Assembly (NCBI RefSeq): GCF_009389715.1
Contig: NC_052409.1
Location: 5,197,775 to 5,261,774 of the forward strand
Direction: 5' to 3'
Length of the DNA: 64,000 nt
Source: Phoenix dactylifera
Taxonomy: Eukaryota; Streptophyta; Magnoliopsida; Arecales; Arecaceae
The position numbers were made by a program, and so were the translations under genes. The notes beneath the pieces were generated by a model that had not been told where the DNA came from, did not search any database, and saw only the letters and a list, made by a program, of their open reading frames with translations. Of the stretch, positions 1 to 10,277 are shown piece after piece; the first letter of the stretch is position 1; every line of letters starts with the position of its first letter.

Positions 1-454
1 ATCTTGAGAGTTTGGCAATCTTGTGAATGTTGACAAATCCATCAAACTGAGGAAATCAGAACAAGAAACAAAACTACGGTTATATAAACGAACTTAGGCA
101 TAAAGGATAGACAAAATGGAAACTACGAACCAATCTGAAACGAAACCCTAATTCACAATACCACCGCTACAAGAAAAAATCACACCACCAACAAATCAAA
201 CAATAACAAGAAAACGGAGAACAAAGCTATATCGCAACCCTAAGCCTAATTTATCAACAAACAAACAAATCGCCCCTAATCGAAGCCACCACCGAAAAAT
301 CGCACTAAAACAACAACTCAAGCAGAGCAAAAAAAGGAGGATGGATCTCTTTCAAAATTCTCGACCCACTTCATCAAGAAACGAACAAATCACGAAATCC
401 TAAGAAGATCGACCATCAAAAAGGGGGGAAAGATCAAGATGCGAGGAATCTGAC
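1..454 (-). other. Intron of the SKP1-like gene (partial)
   Basis: AT-rich sequence after the GTCAGA donor at 454. No SKP1 C-terminal exon is present, so the intron runs off the left edge. No other feature is seen in it. Confidence 0.8.
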
Positions 455-775
455 CAGGATGAGGTCAAAGAGGGTGGCCTGGTCGACCTTGACGAACTCC
501 GCATCCCAGGTCTTGAGATCATCGTCGGCGAGCTTGAAGGAGGTGTCGTCGGCGGCAGACTTGGAGGCGGCGGCGGCGGCGGCGTCTACGTGCTTCTTGC
601 AGTACTCGATCACTTTCGAGAGGATCTTGCTGGTGACGTTGGGGAGGGGGATGCCGTTGCTGGCGCAGTCGTCCTCGATCATGTGCTTGATCGTCTGGGA
701 CTCCATCGCGACCATCTCATCCACCTCGAACACCTCGCCGTCGGAGCTCTTCAAAGTGATCTTCTTCTCCGCCAT
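455..775 (-). CDS. SKP1: SKP1-like protein, first coding exon (gene cut by window edge)
   Basis: SKP1 is the adaptor of SCF ubiquitin ligases: it joins cullin-1 to F-box proteins in nucleus and cytosol. The exon encodes 107 residues starting [20 protein letters not shown], the classical plant SKP1 N-terminus, and covers the Skp1 POZ/BTB fold. It includes an alanine-rich linker (coded by a GCC-rich tract near 565-583) and the conserved [18 protein letters not shown] block. I chose the ATG at 775 because family members begin MAEKK; the frame stays open upstream without support. After the DLIL block a GTCAGA donor starts at 454, where plant SKP1 genes commonly have their intron. Positions 1-454 are therefore intron, and the C-terminal exon (ANYL to WAFE region, F-box binding) is left of the window. 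Plants carry many SKP1 paralogs; the conserved sequence argues for a functional core copy. Confidence 0.93.
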
Positions 776-916
776 GACCACCGCTATCGATCGCCCGAGA
801 GAAGGATCGGAGGAGGACAGAACCCTAGGAGACTCTTCGAGAGAGAGAGAGCGCAACGCAAGAGGCTGGTGAGATAAAAAAGAAAAAAAAGGAAAAAAAG
901 GTGTCGGTGGGGCTTA

Positions 917-922
917 CTTATA
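917..922 (-). promoter_or_regulatory. Probable TATA box of the SKP1-like gene
   Basis: Reads TATAAG on the minus strand within CCTATAAGT, about 142 bp upstream of the ATG at 775. A GA-rich leader (840-900) follows, as expected for a plant 5' UTR. The SINE copy beginning near 925 abuts it, so the box may even lie at the SINE boundary. Confidence 0.5.
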
Positions 923-924
923 GG

Positions 925-1305
925 CGGTTCCGATGGCTGTTACTTTCAACTAAGTGGATCCAACTTCAAAATACACGTCGATTAAATTATAAAAACTAGA
1001 TGCTTTCTGCTAGGACATGAGATTTGGTGGTCCACTGATAGTCTCCGTGGTGCCAGATACGACATATTTATACAAAAAATTCGTACCGAAGCCCAAAGGA
1101 ATATTCGACTCGGAGCTACGAATGAGGAGGATATGAGTAAAATCGGCTAAAATGCCGAACACACGATCATTTCTGCCTGCATCAAATATTCTCTTGGCAG
1201 GATGGGAGCTCAGTGGGAACTGCAATGCGGGGTTGGGCTTGTCAGTTTATCTCCCTTTTCCCTTTTGTTTTAACAAAAAAAAATTTAAAAAAAGTTAAAT
1301 TACCT
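925..1305 (+). mobile_element. Diverged tRNA-derived SINE, copy A
   Basis: About 350 bp align base by base with the reverse complement of 38150-38515. Shared landmarks include TTACTTTCAAC-AAGTGG (949-966), TTAAATTATA (982-991), the block around ACACGATCATTTCTGCC (1159-1175), GATGGGAGCTCAGTGGGA (1201-1218) and GGGCTTGTC (1235-1243). Each is present in the other copy with a few changes. An A-rich tail follows at about 1272-1304. The element therefore points along + and ends in poly-A. Its internal Pol III boxes are more eroded than in copy B, so it is older. The 5' boundary against the SKP1 TATA box is uncertain by 10-20 bp. Confidence 0.75.
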
Positions 1306-3315
1306 TTATAACTTTCAACATAGGACAATTTTACTTAATTTTTTTATAAAAAAAATTGGAAATTCTAAAATAGATTTCAAGTCGGCCGAGTGGATTGACA
1401 TGGTCCGAATCCTGTATAGAACTCAATGCCCATTGTCACGAAGGATAATTTTATTCTCACCTAATATCTAAAGTTTCTTTTCGAGTCAAGTCACCAAGTC
1501 TTTGTTTAACCACTGGTCTCTCCTTACAATGGAAGAACCAATCAACACCTACCAAAATTTGTAATGCTAGTCAAACGTTGATCCGAACAAATACGGCAAC
1601 CAAGCCATCTCCATAACAGAAGCTCACATTAAGAAGAACTTGGATGGTTTCAAATTAGATCGGGTACAACAAACTAATCATAAACAACCTGTTTTATCAA
1701 GGAAATTTGACTTAATTCGGGTCATGGCTTGTATTTATCGAAAAAATAATAATAAATAAAAGGTCTGCTCTAGATCCCCTTAACCTAGATCAGAAACCAA
1801 GTGATGAAGTTTTGATCACATCAAATCCATACAAAAAGGCATTTGAAGCTTGATATAAGATTTTGATGTTTTTGGCACTGCAGCATATACATCATTTAGA
1901 GTGTTAAGATTGCAATAAGTGGTTATTTTCTTCACAAGGATTTGAATTTTTGTTTGTCAACTTTAAGTTATGTATCTTAAAGGATGTCTGGATATATCTT
2001 GAGGCAGCACTGTATTGATGATTGGTGAAACAGAGCAACATAAAAAGAATTCGGCAATAGAGTCTGTCCCAGGATTGGGAAGGTGAGTCATTAGTTTGTT
2101 GGTAAGTCTATTAAGCCCACAAAAGGTGCTTACGATTGCATCATTGTTGAGGAGTAAAGAACCATGTAATGAACTTTCAAAGCCTTCAAACAGTGTCCAG
2201 AATTGGAGCCAGAGTAGGTGTGAGGACATGATCGAATGGGAGCTACAAAAGAGGTTACAGCTAGGAAATCTCCAGAGTAAACAATGAAATGTTACCTTTT
2301 AATTATCCCTGCCTTCTCAATTAAGGATAAGTAGAATATTTAAGCGTGGGACAGAATCAGATGCTTCATCTTACGTATCACTTGCTAATCCTCTTTTTGC
2401 CTTTTTTGCTTCCTAACTCATGCTTTGATTCAAGTCCAGTTATCAAAAGGGCTGAAGACGGAAAAAGTTATTAAAATTTTTATTCTTTTTTCTCTCCCTC
2501 TAAGAAGGCAAGAAAACAACCTTTTGTTGCAACTTCTTTCTGTCACAAAAGAAATCTATGGACTCATATGGATGTTTGTATCTATTTTACCCTTATATTT
2601 GGATCCAGATTTGGATGCTCAAGTGGAATTTGGAACATTTCAAAAACTTGGGGATCCAACTACAAGGAGACAAGTAGTCAGATTGGCACATTTGACTTCC
2701 AACAATATGCTTGAAGGGTCTGGATTCTCTGTGATGCATCTTTTGAAGTGTAGAGAGCTGTACATACTTAGATCGATGCCATGCCGCCCATCTCATTTAT
2801 GGATAGCTCTTGCTCATCTTCTTGGAAATGGAGGGATTGTGTAAGAGCCCTCCTTTTCCAAGATGGGCAATGTGGGAGTAATCTCGCCCGGCTCTCTACG
2901 GTGCAAAAGAAAAAGGATTCTGTAAGTGGGTCTAACCCACTCCTGGGAGGCCCATATAGCCCACTAGGGCGGCACAGAGAGGGGAAACGCTTGGGCCCAC
3001 AATTTCGCACGCCGTAGGAAAAAACACATCTTTTTTTTCTGGCCTTTTTTTGGGTGTGTTTTTTCACATGAAAATTTAATAAATTAAATTTCTATTTAAA
3101 AGTTGTGTTGGATGCTATAAAAGTTGTAGAGGCGCCTTGTTTATATTTCCTAAGCAAATATTTGAAAATCTAGTAACTCTCACTAGCGGAGGCAGGTCTT
3201 GTGCTCCTGGGAAACGTATACGCCCAGCGGCTAGCGTTTCTTGAGCACCCGTATCGCAAATCCACTTTTAAAAACATTAAAAAAATCATTAGTTTCCCTC
3301 GGAATCCTAGAGCCC
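1306..3315. other. Intergenic, no gene recognised
   Basis: AT-rich sequence with a GC-rich island at about 2830-3020. Open frames exist on both strands (for example 2425-2844 +), but their translations match no family I know and lack coding character. A short hairpin lies at about 3200-3247 (GTGCTC...GAGCAC and GAAACG...CGTTTC arms). It may hold remnants of old insertions, but I cannot classify them. Confidence 0.5.
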
Positions 3316-3353
3316 TTTTTTTTTTTTTTTTTTTGATCAAAACGGTATTTCAT

Positions 3354-6300
3354 TCATATACCACTAACGTGAATACAACCAGACATATCGAAGAAAAGTA
3401 AACAAAATAAGGCGTGTGGAACGCCATCCAACCTAGACCAGAAAACCTCCCCGGTATGCCGGGCAACATAAGAGGCGACCCAATCTGCTGCACTGTTCGC
3501 CTCTCGGTAAGCATGGACAACCTGACAAGAAATCAGCTCCCGCACCAAGCTCCGGGTATCCCGTATCAGGGGATGGCCATCACCGTATATGTCCACACCA
3601 CGAATTCAGTCAATCACCACAGAACAGTCACCCTCGAGAACGAGTCTCTCTGCCCCAGAACTCGTCTCGCAAACCAAACACCCTCCCAAGCAGCCTGCAG
3701 CTCTGCTCCCACCGCCGAAACGCCAAAAGTGCTCCGTCCCCCCGCAGCAATAAAAGTACCCCGATGGTCCCTGATAACAAAACCCACGCCCCCAGAGGTG
3801 CCATCCTCCGCCGAGCCACCGTCGAAATTCACCTTGAGATAACCGGGGGTGGGGGTACCCAAGAAAAGTAACTGAACCTGGACGCTGAAACAGCAGTGCA
3901 GGTACCCCAGATGTCCCTAGTCCTCCCAGGTGGAGCCGACGTGGACAACGTAGATGTCTCAGCTGCCTGCCTCAGAGCTCTCTCCATCACAGCCCGTGGG
4001 GTCAGCCGCCCACCCTCGAATAGACGATCATTCCTGGCTAGCCATATGTGATAGGCTAGATAAGCCACAATGGAACCGGACTCAGCCTCCCTCGGCCTAC
4101 GAATAGACTCACTCAAGAACCGGAGCATATCCTCCACCGACTCCCATAAAGGTGGTAGTAGCGCCGAGGCCAATCTCCAACACTGCATAGCTACAGGACA
4201 TCGAAGGAGGACGTGGCCGACCGTCTCCTCAGCATCCAGACATACCTCGCATAGTGAGCCCATCCTCATCCCCCGCCGGGCCAATACACTCCTGGTCGGA
4301 AGGCAACCCCAGGCTACCTTCCAAATAAAGAGCGCCACCCGGGGATGCACCCTCATCCTCCATATCCATCCACCATCAATCCGCCTCTCCGGCTCCCGCC
4401 TAGTCCACGCATGAATATCCCTGGCACGTACCCGCGATCGGCCCGTCGGTAACCAGACCAGTCTGTCAGGCTCCGCCCGGGATGGGATCGGTAATGCCAG
4501 AATCCTCTCCACAAGCTGCTCCCCAAATGTCTCCCGAATGAACACCTCATCCCAGCTCCCCTCCTCCGGTACAAGTAGATCGCCAACACGACGTCCCAGC
4601 AGCCTGCTCGTATCCACCATGACCGGTAGCCTGCTAATCGGTAACTCAGTCACCCAGCTATCCTCAAGGACATCCACAGACATACCATCCCCGACAGCCC
4701 ACCGAATGGCCGGGAGCACCAACGGAGCCCTAACACTGATCTCCCTCCAGATAGGGGAATGGAGCCGTCCCGCCCTAATGCCAACCGTCAATGCCCCGTA
4801 CTTAGCCCTCATCAGTGAGGACCATAAACTCTCAGGCTCCAACAAAAGGCTAGCTGCTAGCCGCAGAATCGATGCCTCCCGTCGCGCCACCAATGACGGC
4901 ACACCCAAGCCACCATGTCTGACCGGCTGACAGACCACCTCCCAAGCCACTAGATGTACCCTGCCTCTATCACCATGCCTCCCCCAGATAAAGTCCCTGA
5001 TGAGCCGCTCAACTGACCTCAATGAAGCTACGGGAGGAACAGTATGGGATACAAGATATACCGGAATAGCACTAAGTACTGACCGTGCCAATGTGACTCT
5101 GCCCATCATGGATAGTGAATGCATCTGCCACCCCTCCAGCCTGTGCCTAATGCTATGCTCAAGAGAACTGGTATCTCCACTGCGCATGCGTCGCCCAAGT
5201 ATCGGCACACCCAAATAAGTCAAGGTGCCCTCCTGCTCACCCACACCCAGAGTCTCCATAATTCCGGCCTTTATCTGAACCTTGGTCTTTGGACTGAAAA
5301 AGATAGACGATTTGTTCAAGTTGACCCGTTGTCCAGAAGCCGAGCAATAAGCATAGAGGGTCCTCCGGATCACATGGGCATTCTGCCTGGTCGCCCTAGC
5401 CAACAGCAAACAGTCATCAGCAAAGAGTAGATGGGAGATCGGCACAGCCCCCTGCACTGGCCTATAAGCCTCCAGAGTCTGTGTGTCCACTGCTACTCGA
5501 AGAGCTCTGGATAATGCATCTGCACAGATAATGAAAAGCAAGGGAGACAGCGGACACCCCTGACGAAGACCAACCGAAGCATCAAAAAAGTGTGAAGGTG
5601 AACCATTAACCAGAATGGAGAAGGATGGCCCCCTCACACAGCCCATGATCCACCTGATCCACATCTCATGGAAGCCAAAACTCTGTAAGGAATGTCGAAG
5701 AAAATCCCAGCACATCCTATCATATGCCCTCTCCATATCAAGCTTGACCCCCATAAGACAGCGCCGCACTGGAGCCTTCACCAGGTCAAACATGAACTCC
5801 TGGGCCAATAAGGACATGATCTGATATGTTCCTCCCCCCAATAAAAGCACCCTGCTCTGGACTGATGATTCTGGGTAAAATCCCTCTCATTCTAATTGCC
5901 AAAATCTTAGCTGTAATCTTATATAAAAGTAGAACAAAGGCTAATAGGCCTAAAGTGGCCAGGCTCAGTAGCAACCTGGCGCTTGGGGATCAAAGTAATA
6001 AAAGTCCTCTGCCACTCCGGGCTCATCTCCGCCGTGCTAAAAAAACTGCTGAATGGCCTCAATAACATCAAGGCCGACAATCGACCAATACCTACGGAAG
6101 AACACGGGCGGAAAGCCATCCGGTCCGGGCGCCTTGTCCCCCTCCAGGGACCACACCGCCTCCTGAATCTCCCGTCCCGATACCGGTCTGATCAGTGCTA
6201 AAGAGTCCTCGTCGGAGACCCCCTCAGGAGATAAGGGTAGCTCAGTAAATATTCCACTCCCTGTCCGCTCCGTCCACCTAGTCCTGAAGAACTGCTCAAA

Positions 6301-7497
6301 CACCCTGCAAATCATAATCGGGTCCTCTATAGCCTATCCATCCTCGTCCCTGATAGATCTGATCCTATTCCGCTGTCTTCTGATCAATGTAGACTGATGA
6401 AAGAACTTTGTGTTCCTGTCCCCTTCCTGAATCCACTGTACTCTTGACTTCTGCCTCCAAAAGATCTCCTGTTGGCTAAGAAGAGCATCATGCATAGATA
6501 GGAAGGATCTCAACTCCGATAACTCCACATGTGATAAACCTCCACCCGACGCCTCTCGTAGTTGCATATTAGCAATGGTCTCCTCTAACTCCTCAATTCT
6601 TCGGAATATGTTCCCAACCTCCACCCTGTTCCACCTCCGAAGATATCTCCTAGTCAGCTCAAGTCTGCGAGAAACCCGATACATAGCATCCCCCCGAACC
6701 GGCTTGTTCCAAGCCTCGCTCACAACCCCCCAAGACCGGGGGTAACACAACCATAACCTCTCAAACCTGAAAGGACAGCGAAAAGGAATGGGTCTATCAG
6801 TACATACCAGTATCGGACTGTGGTCTGAAGCTATCCTCGATAGGTGTTTAACATGATTGTCTGGAAACTCCTGGATCCATCCAGCTGTGGCGAAGGCCCT
6901 GTCAAGTCTCTCCCAGACTCTAGCCGGGCCCTGCTGATTGTTGCACCATGTGAATCTAGGCCCTGTGAAGCCCAGATCTATCAGTCCATTTGTAGAAATA
7001 AACTCCTGGAATTCCCTGACCTTCCTCTGATAGGAAAATAGCCTCCCTCCCATCTTCTCCTGTGGATCATCTATACAATTAAAATCTCCTGCAATCAACA
7101 TCGGCTGCCCCTGATCAACCAACTTGGAAGCCTCCTCCCACAGTGTCCTCCGAGCCCTGAAGTCGGTACTAGCATACACAGCTGCAAATATCCATGGTCT
7201 ACCCTCCCCCTCCGATATTACCATGATCACCTCTTGGCTACTAACATTAAAGATGTCCAGCTTCCCACAGTCCAGTTTCCAAGTAACTATAATACCTCCC
7301 GACAATCCCTGAGAATCCACAGCATAGAAACCCCAGGACCGAGGCAATGCCCTCCTGGCTCTTACAATACTCCTTCCGGCCAACCGGGTCTCAAATAAAA
7401 CACACATGTCTGGGTCGTGCACCTGCACCAATCTCCGAAACGCCGGGGCGAAAGAGGGTTTCCCGGCTCCCCGACAATTCCAAAGAATTATCTTCAT
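3354..7497 (-). pseudogene. LINE-1 ORF2 (endonuclease-RT-RNase H), broken
   Basis: The start ATG at 7497-7495 overlaps the ORF1 stop (TAATG). The endonuclease domain is open to 6334 and shows WNCRG, GDFNCIDD and SDHSPILV motifs. It ends at a TAG (6336-6334) where the related element at 18-23 kb has Trp. The frame resumes with KAPGPDGFPP, then shifts near 6040 (before the LIPKR motif) and near 5930. It returns to the first frame for most of the RT (5850-3829), including MERAYDR, LRQGCPLSPLLF and the catalytic FADD at about 5411-5432, then the CCHC-like zinc region. Two more shifts split the RNase H (3862-3614 and 3596-3354). Catalytic motifs survive, but the reading frame does not. Confidence 0.9.
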
Positions 7498-9464
7498 TAA
7501 CAACCCAGTTCGGTGGCTCGACTCTCCATACCGGAGCTGACCCCATTATCCACAATCATCCCACTGTCCACATACTCTCCCGCATTGGAATTAGACTCAG
7601 GATTCCCTTCCTGCACAGCTGCCATCGCTTGGGACAACACCTCACTGTGGCTAGGATTACTGTTTCCCTGTGCCAAATGGCACAAAGAACCCACAGTAGC
7701 CCCATCTCCCTCCCTGCCGCAGACTCCCTTCATTTTCACATCTGCCCCAGCTCGATCTGGCACCTCCAGTCCATCCGGCACCTGCGTCACCCCCTTCGGC
7801 GTCTCCGCCGCCTTCAAGACCGCCGGAAGATCCCCGACGGAGGTGGCATGGGACAACCTCCAGCCAGCAGGACGACCGCCGTTGGCTTCCCGCCCGCCGC
7901 CGGCCTTCGGTGGCCTGGATCTCGACGAAGCCACCGGCGGAGGAGAGCTCCGGCTTCTCCGATGCCCGAGCGCCACCATCCTCCGGAATCCCATGGCCGG
8001 ACGAACACCGCCGGCTGGACACGGGAAGTCGGCAGAGCTGCCTCTCTTTGACGGGCTGCGGGCGCGTTTGAGCGGACTCAAACCAGGTCCCCGACCCGCA
8101 TCCGTTTTAAGTTGCACCCGGTCAGTCACCATTGGACCCAGCCCAGCGCCAGGCCCAATATCACGTGACCCGCTCCTCGGGCTAGGCGGGCCGGAGCCCG
8201 GCCGCCTAAGCACAGTAGAGATGGGCCGTGAATTGTTGCCAGCCCAATCAACCTCCGGCCGGTCCAACTCAACCAGTATCGAGTCGCTGGTCGACTCGGA
8301 CAGTGCCCCAAACGCCCCCCCGAGTTGACTAACCCCACCTCCCGAGTGGCCGTTGGAGCATTCTCCTTTGCCCTGCTCCGGGGATTTCCTCCGAGCTACT
8401 TTGGACGGCTTCTGCCAGCCATCCAGATCCACAGGGGAGACAGAAGGAGTCGACTCCCCATCCGCCGGAGGTGTCTTCGTCCGAGAAGGCGTGCCCGCCG
8501 GATTTTGTCCACACTCCGACACCATCGGCTTCCTCGGCTTCACATTCCCTCCGCCAGCTCTCATTTGCCGAACCCTATGGGTTACCAGCCACGGCCCATA
8601 GCCTGGGTTCCCCGGAGTAGCGTTCCCACCGGCCCCACCCTGAGAAGAGTTCTCCGGTGTGCCGATCTGCCCATCCGTCACCACCTCGGTACCCCCGTCC
8701 ACTGGGACCTCGACCGGACTCGCCGCACAGAAGCCTTCTCCGTGCCCCACTCTACCGCATCTGCAGCATGGATTCGGAAGGTTCTCAAAGATGAAGCCTT
8801 GCCAAACTCTCTCCTCCCGTCCCTGTGCCTTCCCCTTCACAAAGGTGCCGCCTCTCAGAGGTAATCAGAGATCCACCTCTATCTTGACCCGAGCAAAGCC
8901 TCGTTTCTTGCCCTGTTCTGTTATCTCGTCCACTGCCAGCGGCTTCCCGGCCTTCGCCGCCATCTGAAGGATAATGGACTCCTCCCAATAATCCAACGGC
9001 AACCCGAGCATTCGTAGCCAAACAATGGCTTTGTTTAGCTCACCTGCACCGGGTGAGAAATTTGGCCTCCACCTCTCCATGGCATGGATCTGCCCTGCCA
9101 CCAGCCATGGCCCCCAGCTCAGAGCCTTCTCCCGGTGTTCCTCGCAGGAGAAACGAACCACGAAGAAGCCCTCCAACAGCGGGAAGATTTCGGGAGGCTC
9201 GGGTAGTTCCATGACTCGCCGAAGCTCTTTGACTACCCATTCGGCGGGAACGACTCTACCCAGGCTTCGAATCAACACTGCCGAGGTCTTCCAAGGCTTC
9301 CTGACCTCTTCCAGCACATCATCGTCAACCTCCACCACGTCGTCGAAGCGTCTCTGCATCGCCTCCAGCTCCCGATCGGGAATCCGGTGGGTCGTCCAAT
9401 GCGGCCGCCTCGAAGCCCTTCGATGCAATGCCTGCATAACCATACTGGGAGACGAGCTTTCTGG
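7497..9464 (-). pseudogene. LINE-1 ORF1 (RNA-binding, CCHC zinc knuckle), nonsense-interrupted
   Basis: The N-terminal half (down to 8865) holds the plant LINE/retroelement DUF4283-type domain (EWVVKELRRVM, FFVVRFSCEEHREKAL, GPWLVAGQ, WLRMLGLPLDYW). It stops at a TGA (8867-8865) after FARVKIEVDL. The same frame then continues with LPLRGGTF and a CX2CX4HX4C knuckle (8768-8727), followed by a long Pro/Gly/Ser-rich tail to the TAA at 7499-7497. One substitution therefore splits an otherwise single frame. Family role: coating LINE RNA in the RNP. The exact start is uncertain because the 5' end may be truncated. Confidence 0.85.
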
Positions 9465-9470
9465 ATAAAG

Positions 9471-10277
9471 ATTTTTCCCACAATGTTCCATACCCCATGA
9501 ACCAAATGGGTGAAAGCCACTATTCATCATCAATCATTGCTTTAGTAAAAGGACCAACTAGAAGCCAGAAAAATCTTCAAGGCATGAAGGCTCAGACTGA
9601 GTTAAATATGTGTTTATAAAAAGAAAAAGAAAGACAAGGAGGGAAGATGGGGGGAGGGGGATCTGACATGCACATATGCAGTCATAACCAGCATCTGGCA
9701 AACTAGAGTTTTGAACAACTAATGACTCAACATGCAAATGACATGACAGCCAGCAATGAGTACATTTCTTAAACTCAAGAAGATGTAGAAAAAACTGAAG
9801 GATACATGGTCCACAAGGAAAAGCCCAAGCAAAGCATACTAATGCAGAGATAGTTATAGATCCACAGGTGGCAAGCATCGCCACGGGGCAAGGAGTGGTA
9901 AGAACATGATACAGCCCTCATTCATACACAAAAAGGAAGAAACTCAGGAAGGAAGATTATAAACATAAAGGAAGCAAAGCAGCTCCGACTAATTTATTGA
10001 GTAAATTCCTAATGCCAGACTAAACAAGCATCAACAACTAAAACCATCCAATCATTTTAAATTAGTTTCCAGTCATCAGAAACCACTTAACACACTTGAC
10101 GATCCCAATGCCTGCTCAAAGAAGATTCATATGCAAAGAACCACCAAGTCTAATGAGTAAAACATGACCATATTAATGACTATACAAAGCCGGTAACCGA
10201 GCTTATTAGCTGTGACACAGAAAATTTCCTGAAGCTCAGTCGGATGCATTACCACGATGTGATAAAATCAGAAGACA
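9471..10277 (-). other. FREE1 3' UTR and downstream flank
   Basis: AT-rich sequence after the FREE1 stop. An AATAAA on the minus strand (9993-9998), about 280 bp past the stop codon, is a candidate poly(A) signal. No other gene is visible before the LINE at about 9470. Confidence 0.5.

Larger units (their letters stand above)
3316..9470 (-). mobile_element. Decayed L1-type LINE with ORF1, ORF2 and RNase H (LINE-1)
   Basis: The poly-A tail is the T19 run at 3316-3334 on the plus strand. About 20 bp of 3' UTR follow, then ORF2 (RNase H, reverse transcriptase, endonuclease) and ORF1 (DUF4283-like domain and CCHC knuckle), all read on the minus strand. The body is markedly more GC-rich than its surroundings, and this ends near 9470, which I take as the 5' end. 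The element carries at least one nonsense codon in each ORF plus several frameshifts in ORF2, so it is dead. No target-site duplication could be found by eye. It lies about 0.8 kb downstream of FREE1, in the same orientation. Confidence 0.92.

Noticed and set aside
7513-8328. Long plus-strand open frame opposite LINE-1 ORF1
   Set aside because: Antisense shadow of the GC-rich ORF1 tail; no domain, and the minus strand has the zinc knuckle and family homology.
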